26,321 nt of DNA, from assembly GCA_012515255.1 (NCBI GenBank), contig JAAYYR010000041.1, positions 1 through 26,321 of the forward strand, in the 5' to 3' direction. Below, piece after piece: positions 15,643 through 21,998 of the stretch; the first letter of the stretch is position 1, and every line of letters starts with the position of its first letter. The position numbers and the translations under genes are program-made. The stretch is from Clostridia bacterium. GTDB lineage: Bacteria; Bacillota; Dehalobacteriia; UBA4068. The notes under the pieces were generated by a model that saw nothing but the letters and a program-made list of their open reading frames with translations, was not told where the DNA came from and made no database searches.

Positions 15643-15671
15643 GCAGGAATTTAGCGTCAAAGATGGAAGTA
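15643..15671 (+). promoter_or_regulatory. SigH-like promoter upstream of hpf
   Basis: GCAGGAATT (15643-15651) fits the SigH -35 pattern RnAGGAww. ATGGAAGTA (15663-15671) fits the -10 RnnGAATww with one mismatch. The gap between AGGAATT and GAA is 14 nt, the spacing I recall for the Bacillus subtilis spoVG promoter. hpf (yvyD) of B. subtilis is under SigB and SigH, which makes the match meaningful. Confidence 0.45.
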
Positions 15672-15718
15672 TTTATGCAGTAGGGCAATAAATTCTGACG
15701 ATGGAGAGGTGAGCCCGC

Positions 15719-16240
15719 ATGATAATAACCTATAAAGCCAGAAATATGGAAATCAGCGACGCCATGAAAGAGTATTGCGAAAAGAGATTGGCCAGGTTTG
15801 ATAAGCTGATTGGCGTGGAGCGCGCTGTTGTTACCATGAGCATCGAAAGGGACAGGCAAAGGCTGGAGGTAACAATCCCCTATAACGGCGTGGTAATCCG
15901 CGGCGAAGAAGAAGGTTATGATATTTATACCTGCATCGACAATGTCAGCGAGAAATTAGAAAGCCAAATTCATAAATACCGTCAGCGCCTGATCCAAAGG
16001 GGACGTAATCCGCGCGCCGGCGAGGAGCCGGGTATCGCGGCCGAGCAGTGGCTGGAGGACGAAGCCCCGGTGCGGATCAAGACCTTTACCACCAAGCCGA
16101 TGGGTGTTGAAGAAGCAATTATGCAAATGAACCTGCTCGGCCATAGCTTTTTTGTCTTTTTCAATAGCGACGGCAATGTGGTCAATGCCCTTTACCGCCG
16201 CCGCGACGGCCAATACGGGCTGCTGACGCCAGAAAAGTAA
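15719..16240 (+). CDS. hpf: Long-form ribosome hibernation promoting factor
   Basis: HPF binds the 30S subunit and, in the long form, dimerises ribosomes into inactive 100S particles in stationary phase. The 173-residue protein has both parts: an N-terminal ribosome-binding domain (about 1-100, MIITYKARNMEISDAMKEYC and RQRLEVTIPYNGVVIRGEE) and a C-terminal dimerisation domain (about 115-173, RIKTFTTKPMGVEEAIMQM and VNALYRRRDGQYGLL). The start ATG 15719 has GGAGAGGTGA upstream. It is preceded by a SigH-like promoter and followed by a strong hairpin. Length and motifs match the long Gram-positive form. Confidence 0.96.
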   Translation: MIITYKARNMEISDAMKEYCEKRLARFDKLIGVERAVVTMSIERDRQRLEVTIPYNGVVIRGEEEGYDIYTCIDNVSEKLESQIHKYRQRLIQRGRNPRAGEEPGIAAEQWLEDEAPVRIKTFTTKPMGVEEAIMQMNLLGHSFFVFFNSDGNVVNALYRRRDGQYGLLTPEK

Positions 16241-16266
16241 AGCCGGCCCACAGCCAGCCGGGCTTG

Positions 16267-16299
16267 CCAAACGCCCTCATGCAAGAGGGCGTTTGGCTT
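16267..16299 (+). terminator. 12-bp perfect hairpin between hpf and the S41 protease gene
   Basis: CCAAACGCCCTC and GAGGGCGTTTGG pair perfectly around a 6-nt loop, followed by CTTT only. The T-run is short, so it may terminate weakly. The ribosome binding site of the next gene begins a few bases later. Confidence 0.6.
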
Positions 16300-16316
16300 T
16301 CGCTCAAGGAGCATCG

Positions 16317-17474
16317 ATGAAGCGTAAACAAAGAAGAAATTGTCTTTTTGCCACGGTCGTCCTGCTGTTTTCTTTAGCGCTCGCCTCTTGCGCCGCCGAC
16401 CCCGGCGTACAGCGGCCAATTGACGCCGCGGCATATGCCTCTTTTGCCGCCGACCTTGTGGCCGACGAAATCAGCGCCCTTTATGATGATTACGCCGCCT
16501 ATTATACGCCGCTTGAATACCGGCTGCTATATGAGGATTTTCAGGGCAGCTTTGGCGGCGTCGGCATCTCCATGCTGCAGATCGACAATGAGGTGACTGT
16601 GTATAGCATTGTCGCGGGTTCGCCTGCCGAGGGCAGCGGCATAGCCGTGGGCGATGTGATTGTGGCCGTGGACGGGCAGGAGATCAGCGACGGCGATACC
16701 TCGGCGGCGGCGGCCCTGATTCGCGGCGAGGTGGGCAAGGCTGTGACTTTGAGCCTGCGCCGCGGCGCCGACGCCGGGCTTTATGAGGTGACGATTATCC
16801 GCGATGTGATTATCAGCGATACTGTGTCAGGCGCGAATCTGCCGGATTATCCCGGCGCCGCCTATATCGGCATCAGCGGCTTCAATGATCTCACCAACAG
16901 CGAATTTGCCGAGCTGTACCAGCAATTGAACGAGGAGCGGGCCATAGATAAGCTCATACTTGATTTGCGCAGCAATGGCGGCGGTAATTTTTATTCCTGC
17001 ATCGCAATCGCCGAGTATTTCGTGCCGCTTAATCATGTGGTTGTCAGCGAAAAAACAGTGCTGGGCCGCGAAATTTACCGCTCCGCCAAGGGTAATCTGC
17101 ATGGCGTGCAGATCGTGGTGTTGCAAAACGCCTATACTGCCTCTGCCTCCGAAGTGCTGATCGGCGCTTTGCGCGACGAGGCCGACGCTATCCTGGTCGG
17201 CAGCGCCAGCTTTGGCAAGGGTATCACCCAAAGCGTCAGGCAATTGCCCTCCGGCAGCGGTCATCGCTATACATGCAGCATTTATTTTACCCCTTCAGGC
17301 TTCAGCCTGCATGGCTTGGGTCTTGAGCCGGATATCATAGTCGAGGATCCGCAGCAGGGCGACGCGCGCGATTATTTTTCGCTCGACCCCAGCTTGAACG
17401 CTCATCTGCAAGCGGCGCTCGATTATCTTTTCCCCGCGGCGGCAACAGATGCGGGCGCTGATGCCGCGCCATAG
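16317..17474 (+). CDS. Lipoprotein S41 (C-terminal processing) protease with PDZ domain
   Basis: Serine protease of the CtpA/CtpB type, acting outside the membrane on protein substrates. I place the start at ATG 16317 (MKRKQRRN), with AAGGAG 6 nt upstream; an in-frame ATG at 16293 lies inside the hairpin. The 385-residue product has a basic start, a hydrophobic stretch and the lipobox LASC with Cys25, so it is probably a lipoprotein. The PDZ domain covers about residues 75-160 (FGGVGISMLQ, VGDVIVAVDGQEI). The catalytic domain contains LILDLRSNGGG, the Ser motif TASASEVLIGAL and the Lys motif SFGKGITQ. The catalytic pair is intact. It is flanked by hpf and a duplicated noncoding region; no substrate gene is evident. 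Confidence 0.93.
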   Translation: MKRKQRRNCLFATVVLLFSLALASCAADPGVQRPIDAAAYASFAADLVADEISALYDDYAAYYTPLEYRLLYEDFQGSFGGVGISMLQIDNEVTVYSIVAGSPAEGSGIAVGDVIVAVDGQEISDGDTSAAAALIRGEVGKAVTLSLRRGADAGLYEVTIIRDVIISDTVSGANLPDYPGAAYIGISGFNDLTNSEFAELYQQLNEERAIDKLILDLRSNGGGNFYSCIAIAEYFVPLNHVVVSEKTVLGREIYRSAKGNLHGVQIVVLQNAYTASASEVLIGALRDEADAILVGSASFGKGITQSVRQLPSGSGHRYTCSIYFTPSGFSLHGLGLEPDIIVEDPQQGDARDYFSLDPSLNAHLQAALDYLFPAAATDAGADAAP

Positions 17475-17544
17475 TATATAGCTTGGCGCGGGAGCGGCTA
17501 GCAGCCGACATAAGGACATAAAGCGGGGCTTACGCCCTATCACA

Positions 17545-17574
17545 CCCGGGCGGCGCTCCCGGGATTGCTTTTTT
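17545..17574 (+). terminator. Terminator in repeat unit 1 (after the S41 protease gene)
   Basis: CCCGGG, a 7-nt loop, CCCGGG (self-complementary 6-bp stem), then ATTGC and six T. Confidence 0.65.
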
Positions 17575-17727
17575 CCGGCCGGGCGGCAGCGCGGCAAGCA
17601 AATGCGTGCCGGCATCATCCGAGCCTTCGGTGAATAATCTTCAGACGGAAAGCCGCCGTCACAGCAGCGGTTGAAAGCGGCCCGCGGCCAACATAAGGGC
17701 ATAAAGCGGGGCTTACGCCCTATCCCA

Positions 17728-17760
17728 CCCGGGCGGCGGCGCTCCCGGGATTGCTTTTTT
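17728..17760 (+). terminator. Terminator in repeat unit 2
   Basis: The same hairpin as in unit 1, with a 10-nt loop because of the 3-base insertion; six T at 17755-17760. It lies about 150 bases before the carbamate kinase start, so that gene needs a promoter downstream of it or read-through. Confidence 0.65.
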
Positions 17761-17906
17761 CCGGCCGGGCGGCAGCGCGGCAAGCAAATACGTCCAGGCA
17801 TCATCCGAGCCTTCGGTGAATAATCTTCAGACGGAAAGCCGCCGTCACAGCAGCGGTTGAAAGCGGCCCGCGGCGCGACCCGCCCGGGTACGGGGAAGGT
17901 GAGAAT

Positions 17907-18854
17907 ATGGCCAAGGGCAAAATCATCATTGCCTTAGGCGGCAATGCTCTGGAGAGGGAGGGCGTCCCGGCAACTGCCCAATCCCAGCTTGCCATCGTCG
18001 AGCAAGCCTGCGGATATTTAGCGGAGATAGTTAAGCAAGGTTATCAAATCGCCGTCGTACATGGTAACGGGCCGCAGGTAGGCAGAATCCTGTTGGCGTC
18101 GGAGGCGGCGCGGCAATTAACGCCCGCTCTGCCGATCGATGTTTGCGGCGCCATGAGCGAGGGCTATATCGGCTATCATATCCAGCAGGCGATGCGCAAG
18201 GCCCTGCGCGGCACGGCCCAGGAATATCTGCCGGTGGTGACTGTCGTCACCCAGGTGGTTGTCGATGCCGCTGATCTGCGCTTTCAAAACCCCACCAAGC
18301 CGATCGGCCCCTTTTACAGCGAGGCCGAGGCCCGGCTGCTCGCGGAGCAAAAAGGCTATGTGATGCGCGAGGACGCAGGGCGCGGCTGGCGGCGGGTCGT
18401 CGCCTCGCCCGTGCCGCGGCGCATCGTGGAGATCGAAAGCATTTGCGGATTGTGGCAAAGCGCGATCGTGGTGGCCTGCGGCGGCGGCGGCGTGCCTGTG
18501 GTGGAGCAGGAGGACGGCCGCTTGGCCGGCGTAGAGGCTGTGATCGACAAGGATTATGCGGCGGAGCTGCTGGCTGAACAACTGGACGCTGATGTGCTGC
18601 TGATTCTCACCCGGCCGGAGCGGGTTTGCCTTAATTATTTGCTGCCCGACCAGATCGGGCTGGAGCGGATGACCGTAGCTGAGGCGGAGCGCTATATGGC
18701 CGAGGGGCATTTCGCGCCCGGCTCCATGCTGCCTAAAGTCGAGGCGGCGCTGTGTTTTGTGCGCGGCAAGCCGGATAAAAGGGCGATTATCGGCCCGCTG
18801 TTTAAGGCGGTGGAAGCGCTGGAGGGCCGCGCCGGCACTTTGATCATTGCTTAG
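17907..18854 (+). CDS. arcC: Carbamate kinase
   Basis: Transfers phosphate between carbamoyl phosphate and ADP, yielding ATP in catabolism of arginine, agmatine, allantoin or purines. The 315-residue protein is full length and starts at ATG 17907, with GGGGAAGGTGAG upstream. Motifs are IIIALGGNAL near the N-terminus, VVHGNGPQVG, IDVCGAMSEGYIGY, QNPTKPIGPFYSEAEA, VVACGGGGVPVV, EAVIDKDYAAELLA, and FAPGSMLPKVEAA. All conserved parts look intact. No arginine deiminase, ornithine carbamoyltransferase or ureidoglycine pathway gene is adjacent, so the source of carbamoyl phosphate is unknown. Upstream is the tandem repeat; downstream is a strong bidirectional terminator. Confidence 0.96.
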   Translation: MAKGKIIIALGGNALEREGVPATAQSQLAIVEQACGYLAEIVKQGYQIAVVHGNGPQVGRILLASEAARQLTPALPIDVCGAMSEGYIGYHIQQAMRKALRGTAQEYLPVVTVVTQVVVDAADLRFQNPTKPIGPFYSEAEARLLAEQKGYVMREDAGRGWRRVVASPVPRRIVEIESICGLWQSAIVVACGGGGVPVVEQEDGRLAGVEAVIDKDYAAELLAEQLDADVLLILTRPERVCLNYLLPDQIGLERMTVAEAERYMAEGHFAPGSMLPKVEAALCFVRGKPDKRAIIGPLFKAVEALEGRAGTLIIA

Positions 18855-18918
18855 GCCGGGGGTAGGGAGCGGCCGCCGTGCTTGATTTACGCGACCGCTG
18901 ATGACAGCGCGGCTACCC

Positions 18919-18959
18919 AAAAAGCCAGGGGCGGGAGAATATCCCGCTCCTGGCTTTTT
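18919..18959. terminator. Bidirectional terminator between arcC and the SDR gene
   Basis: AAAAAGCCAGG...GCGGGA pairs with TCCCGC...CCTGGCTTTTT in a stem of about 17 bp around a 6-nt loop. T-runs stand on both strands, so it serves both convergent genes. Confidence 0.93.
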
Positions 18960-18998
18960 GCTCTCCGCGGAAGCCGATGCGCAATTAAGCGCTGCCAT

Positions 18999-19859
18999 CT
19001 AATCCCGGGGACAGGCGGTATCGTTTTCCCCCAGCCGCCGCGTTCTTCGCCGTACATAGCCGCGGTAGAGCGCGTCCAGCCAGCTATCGGGCAGCAGCTC
19101 GGCCAAAGCCAGCAGCTTGCCGGTGCCGACGCGGTAGCGCAGGCGCGGCTGATGATCCTCGACCGCCCGCAGCAGCGCGGCGACCAGATCCTTCGGATCG
19201 CCGAAATTGCTGATCTGGCTGTCAAGGATCGGCTTGACGCAGGCAAAGACCTGGCGGAAATAGCGGCTGTCCGCGGCCAGATTCGCCATATCATTGCCGA
19301 CATCATCCATCAGCCCGGTATGATAGGCGCCCGGCTGCAGCTTGATCACTGGCACGCCCAGGAACATCGCCTCCCGGCGCAGGCTGTCGCTATAGGCTTC
19401 CACCGCATGCTTGCTCATGAAATAAGGGCCGATAAAGGGCTGCGGCTTCATCCAACCCGCCTCGGAGGAGCAGTTGATGATGCGTCCCCGGCCGGCCAGC
19501 ACCAGGTCAAAAAAGAGCCGGTTGACGCGGATCATGCCCAGGACATTGATATTAAGTAAGCGCTGCGCCGCCGCAATGCTCCCGCCCTCCAGCCAGGAAC
19601 AGCCGCCCGCCACCCCGGCAAAATTGATCACCGCATATAGCCGATCCGTTGTGTCACCTACAAGCCGTCGCGCCGCGAGCAGGCTCTCCTCATCCGTCAC
19701 ATCGGCTCGGACAGGGATTACATTTTGCAAGCGGCCCAGCCGCTCGAGCCGCGCTTGATTGGTTCCGGCGGCGAACACCGTATAGCCGCGCTCTGCCAAG
19801 GCCTGTACACAGAGCGCGCCCAGGCCGCCGGTGGCGCCGGTGAAGAAAATATAGTCCAT
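18999..19859 (-). CDS. Short-chain dehydrogenase/reductase (SDR)
   Basis: NAD(P)-dependent oxidoreductase of the classical SDR fold, 286 residues, starting at ATG 19859 with GAGGTGA upstream. The cofactor loop is TGATGGLG (residues 7-14). Other landmarks are ADVTD, VINFAGVAG (in place of the usual NNAG), the catalytic Ser in INCSSEAG, and the Tyr/Lys pair in YFMSKHAVEAYSDSLR. The C-terminal part (DSWLDALYRGYVRRRTRR) resembles SDRs acting on lipids or retinol-like hydrophobic substrates. That resemblance is weak, and the substrate is not known. It has its own promoter in the divergent region with the transporter gene. Confidence 0.9.
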   Translation of the reverse strand: MDYIFFTGATGGLGALCVQALAERGYTVFAAGTNQARLERLGRLQNVIPVRADVTDEESLLAARRLVGDTTDRLYAVINFAGVAGGCSWLEGGSIAAAQRLLNINVLGMIRVNRLFFDLVLAGRGRIINCSSEAGWMKPQPFIGPYFMSKHAVEAYSDSLRREAMFLGVPVIKLQPGAYHTGLMDDVGNDMANLAADSRYFRQVFACVKPILDSQISNFGDPKDLVAALLRAVEDHQPRLRYRVGTGKLLALAELLPDSWLDALYRGYVRRRTRRLGENDTACPRD

Positions 19860-19893
19860 GATTCACCTCGCTGATTATTTGACCGTTAGTCTT

Positions 19894-19921
19894 ATTATAG
19901 CCCAAATGCGGGCAGACGCAA
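19894..19921 (-). promoter_or_regulatory. Probable promoter of the SDR gene
   Basis: On the minus strand a perfect TATAAT (19899-19894), with TTGCGT (19921-19916) 16 nt upstream. The -10 is strong and the -35 matches at 3/6. Confidence 0.5.
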
Positions 19922-19946
19922 TCACAATGCCCTGGCCGCAATTCCT

Positions 19947-19979
19947 GAAGGGAAAATCCCCGCCGGGGTTTATCCCTTT
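19947..19979. repeat. Imperfect hairpin in the SDR/transporter divergent region
   Basis: Arms of 15 bases (GAAGGGAAAATCCCC against GGGGTTTATCCCTTT) pair with two mismatches and one G-U around GCC. It sits between the two divergent promoters. There is no T-run, so an operator or RNA structure is more likely than a terminator. Confidence 0.4.
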
Positions 19980-20073
19980 GCGCCCGCAATGGGTGCGGTA
20001 GGGCAGTATTGTCCTGCCTTATTATTCGCCGGCGGTCGGGCCCAGGCCGCGCTATGCGCCGCCGCTTTTTCTC

Positions 20074-20102
20074 TTGACAATACGCGCCGCTTTTGGTACG
20101 AT
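20074..20102 (+). promoter_or_regulatory. Sigma-A promoter of the acetate-type transporter gene
   Basis: A perfect TTGACA (20074-20079), a 17-nt spacer and TACGAT (20097-20102, 4/6). The transporter ATG follows 66 bases later. Confidence 0.7.
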
Positions 20103-20168
20103 AGCAAGCGTGTATTAGCTGCTATATCTTATGCTGTTGATTATTATGGAATAGATAGGGAGTTATTT

Positions 20169-20774
20169 ATGTCAGAAAAAAATTATGCCGATCCCTCGGC
20201 CCTGGGACTTTTTGGCCTCGCTATGGTCACTCTGGTTGCCTCGAGCCAAAAAATAGGCCTGACACTGGGCTTCGCTTATATTATTCCCTGGGCTGTTTTC
20301 CTTGGCGCGCTGGCTCAATTCATCGCCGGGCTTCTCGATTATAAGAAAGGCAATACCTTCGGCGGCACCGCTTTTTGCGCTTATGGCTTCTTCTGGTTCG
20401 CGGTTGCCACCGCCTGGCTGATCAATCTCGGCGCTTTCGGTAGTATCTTGCAGGGCAATGTCGATCCGCGGCAACTCGGTTTCGCTTTTATCGGTTATCT
20501 GATCATCACGCTTTTTCTTACCGTGGGCGCGCTTTCCACGAATAAAGTGTTGTTTTTGATCTTCTTTTGCATCGACCTGCTTTTTATCGGTCTCTCCGTC
20601 AGCTCCTTGTGTAGCGTTCCCGCCGTGGCGGAAGCTTTTCATCGGCTGGCCGCTTATGCGGAGCTCGCCATTGCCCTGCTCTCTTTTTATGGCGGCGGCG
20701 CCAATGTGCTGAATAATCATTTCGGCCGTAATTTCCTGCCGGTCGGCAAACCGTTTTGGCGGCCTGCCGCTTAG
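20169..20774 (+). CDS. GPR1/FUN34/YaaH-family acetate/succinate transporter
   Basis: Membrane carrier of the acetate uptake transporter family (SatP/YaaH). The 201-residue protein starts at ATG 20169 (MSEKNYADPSALGL), with AGGGAG 7 nt upstream. The open frame runs further upstream, but only as untranslated leader. The N-terminal ADPSALGLFGLAM matches the family's NPAPLGL-type signature. Six hydrophobic segments follow (about residues 12-32, 40-60, 68-95, 108-128, 132-152, 158-178), including the FGGTAFCAYGFFW motif. Length and topology are normal. No acetate kinase or ligase gene is adjacent. The exact substrate (acetate, succinate, formate or other) cannot be told from sequence. Confidence 0.9.
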   Translation: MSEKNYADPSALGLFGLAMVTLVASSQKIGLTLGFAYIIPWAVFLGALAQFIAGLLDYKKGNTFGGTAFCAYGFFWFAVATAWLINLGAFGSILQGNVDPRQLGFAFIGYLIITLFLTVGALSTNKVLFLIFFCIDLLFIGLSVSSLCSVPAVAEAFHRLAAYAELAIALLSFYGGGANVLNNHFGRNFLPVGKPFWRPAA

Positions 20775-20827
20775 GCTCGATTGGCTGCCCCCGCAAGCCA
20801 GGGGCCAATATGATGCGCTGTTTGATG

Positions 20828-20850
20828 GCCGGCCTTAGGGCCGGCTTTGT
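20828..20850 (+). terminator. Probable terminator after the transporter gene
   Basis: GCCGGCC and GGCCGGC form a 7-bp stem with a 4-nt loop, followed by TTTGTT. Confidence 0.6.
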
Positions 20851-20956
20851 TGTGCGTAAAATCAGTGCAGCGCCTATTTGGGGTTCATGAGGGGATATGA
20901 CCGGTTTTACTGACTGAAAGCACGCTAAAGGTTATCGCTTTTTGAATTTTCGGGTA

Positions 20957-20993
20957 AGAAAAAGCCTTGAAAACGTTGTGTTTTCAAGGCTTT
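20957..20993 (-). terminator. Intrinsic terminator after tRNA-Ala
   Basis: A 14-bp perfect stem (AAAGCCTTGAAAAC with its complement, 20961-20993) around a 5-nt loop. A five-T tail follows on the minus strand, starting directly after the tRNA 3' end. Confidence 0.92.
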
Positions 20994-20995
20994 GA

Positions 20996-21071
<76 letters not shown>

Positions 21072-21089
21072 ATTTGCTTGTGCCAGATT

Positions 21090-21118
21090 ATTATAACTTA
21101 GACCACTGCGCTTGTCAA
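21090..21118 (-). promoter_or_regulatory. Consensus sigma-A promoter of tRNA-Ala
   Basis: On the minus strand a perfect TTGACA (21118-21113), a 17-nt spacer and a perfect TATAAT (21095-21090). The tRNA 5' end is 19 bases downstream. Confidence 0.92.
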
Positions 21119-21190
21119 GAGCCTTCATGCCGCCTCAAAAACGTATTTTCTCATGCGCTGCGGTCGGTAATTCCCTGCCTGAAGAGCTGC

Positions 21191-21967
21191 TCAGGCGAAA
21201 AGCCGCTGTATTATATGCCATAGCAGCGGCATAAATATCGCCGGCAGCAGATTGCCGATGCGCAGTTTGGCCGCTTGCATCAAATTAAGGCCGATGGCGA
21301 CAATGATCAGGCTGCCTACCGCGGCCATCTGGGCGATCACTATCTCCGTAAGCAAAGGCGCGATCAGGGCTGCAAACGCGGTGATCAGCCCCTGATAAAC
21401 CCCTACCGACAGGGCGGAAAACAGCACGCCCCAGCCAAGAGACGCGGCAAAGACGATGCTGGTTACGCCGTCCAACAGGGCTTTGGAATAAAGCAGCGTC
21501 GGATCGGCAAGTAGCGCGTCGTTCATCGAGCCGACGATAGCCATCGCGCCTGTGCAAAAAAGGATGGTGCAGGCGCAAAAGCCCTGGGCAATTCTTGCAT
21601 TGGCTGCGCTGCCCGCATGTTCTTCTGTGGCCGAATCACCGCTCTTGTTTTTGACCAGCTTGTCCTGTAATTTTCCGCCCAGCTTATTTAAGCCGCCCTC
21701 AATATCCAGTAGCTGACCCAGCAGGCCGCCGCTAAACATCGAGAGGATGATGATCATGGTAAAATTGACGCTGATCGCGCCGTCGCTCACGGAAAAGGTG
21801 GCGGAAAGCGCGCCCGCGATGCCGATAAAGAGCACGGAGAGAGATGCGGCCTGCATCAGGATTTCTTGAATCTTTTGGGGGAAATGTTTGCCGAAAAAAA
21901 CGCCGATCAATGCGCCGATGATGATCAGCAGCATATTGGCTACCGTGCCGATGCCGGTGAAATACAT
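21191..21967 (-). CDS. DUF554-family membrane protein
   Basis: Integral membrane protein of the DUF554 family, function unknown to me. I use ATG 21967 (MYFTGIGTVANMLLI), with AAGGAG 9 nt upstream; GTG 21970, one codon earlier, is equally possible. The 258-residue protein has about seven hydrophobic segments. The N-terminal GTVANMLLIIIGALIG and the mid-protein QGFCACTILFCTGAMAIVGSMND are family hallmarks. A charged loop (about residues 97-125) interrupts the hydrophobic stretches. It starts 31 bases after the DUF4445 stop and is probably the last protein gene of the carD-yacL-ispDF-DUF4445 train. No functional tie to the neighbours is evident. Confidence 0.88.
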   Translation of the reverse strand: MYFTGIGTVANMLLIIIGALIGVFFGKHFPQKIQEILMQAASLSVLFIGIAGALSATFSVSDGAISVNFTMIIILSMFSGGLLGQLLDIEGGLNKLGGKLQDKLVKNKSGDSATEEHAGSAANARIAQGFCACTILFCTGAMAIVGSMNDALLADPTLLYSKALLDGVTSIVFAASLGWGVLFSALSVGVYQGLITAFAALIAPLLTEIVIAQMAAVGSLIIVAIGLNLMQAAKLRIGNLLPAIFMPLLWHIIQRLFA

Positions 21968-21998
21968 CACTGCTTGCTCCTTCAAAGAGACTGTCCGC

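Larger units (their letters stand above)
17504..17872. repeat. Tandem direct duplication, two units of 183 and 186 bp
   Basis: Unit 1 is 17504-17686 and unit 2 is 17687-17872. I count six substitutions and one 3-base insertion between them. The repeat fills almost the whole gap between the S41 protease and carbamate kinase genes. Each unit holds a short GGGGCTTACGCCC hairpin, a CCCGGG-stem terminator with six T, a CCGAGCCTTCGG hairpin and a GACGG/CCGTC hairpin. Minus-strand frames run through it but translate as low-complexity Arg/Pro/Cys sequence and are unlikely to be genes. No known mobile element or riboswitch was recognised. Confidence 0.85.

Noticed and set aside
15047..15859. 270-codon minus-strand frame opposite comF and hpf
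   Set aside because: It overlaps two well-supported genes and an intergenic region and resembles no protein family.
17575..17690. Faint likeness of the repeat to the 3' half of a glycine riboswitch (GTGAAT..TCTTCAG)
   Set aside because: The defining GGAGAG and CCGAAGG elements are absent and the spacing does not fit.
17295..17804. 169-codon open frame on the minus strand across the tandem repeat
   Set aside because: It translates as repeated Arg/Pro/Cys-rich sequence, overlaps the end of the S41 protease gene antisense, and runs through two terminators; it is open because of base composition.
18117..18998. 293-codon minus-strand frame opposite arcC
   Set aside because: It is antisense to the intact carbamate kinase and continues through the bidirectional terminator; composition artefact.
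20161..20168. Possible N-terminal extension of the transporter frame back to 19989
   Set aside because: The extension would cover the promoter at 20074-20102 and has no homology; ATG 20169 has a good ribosome binding site and starts the family signature.
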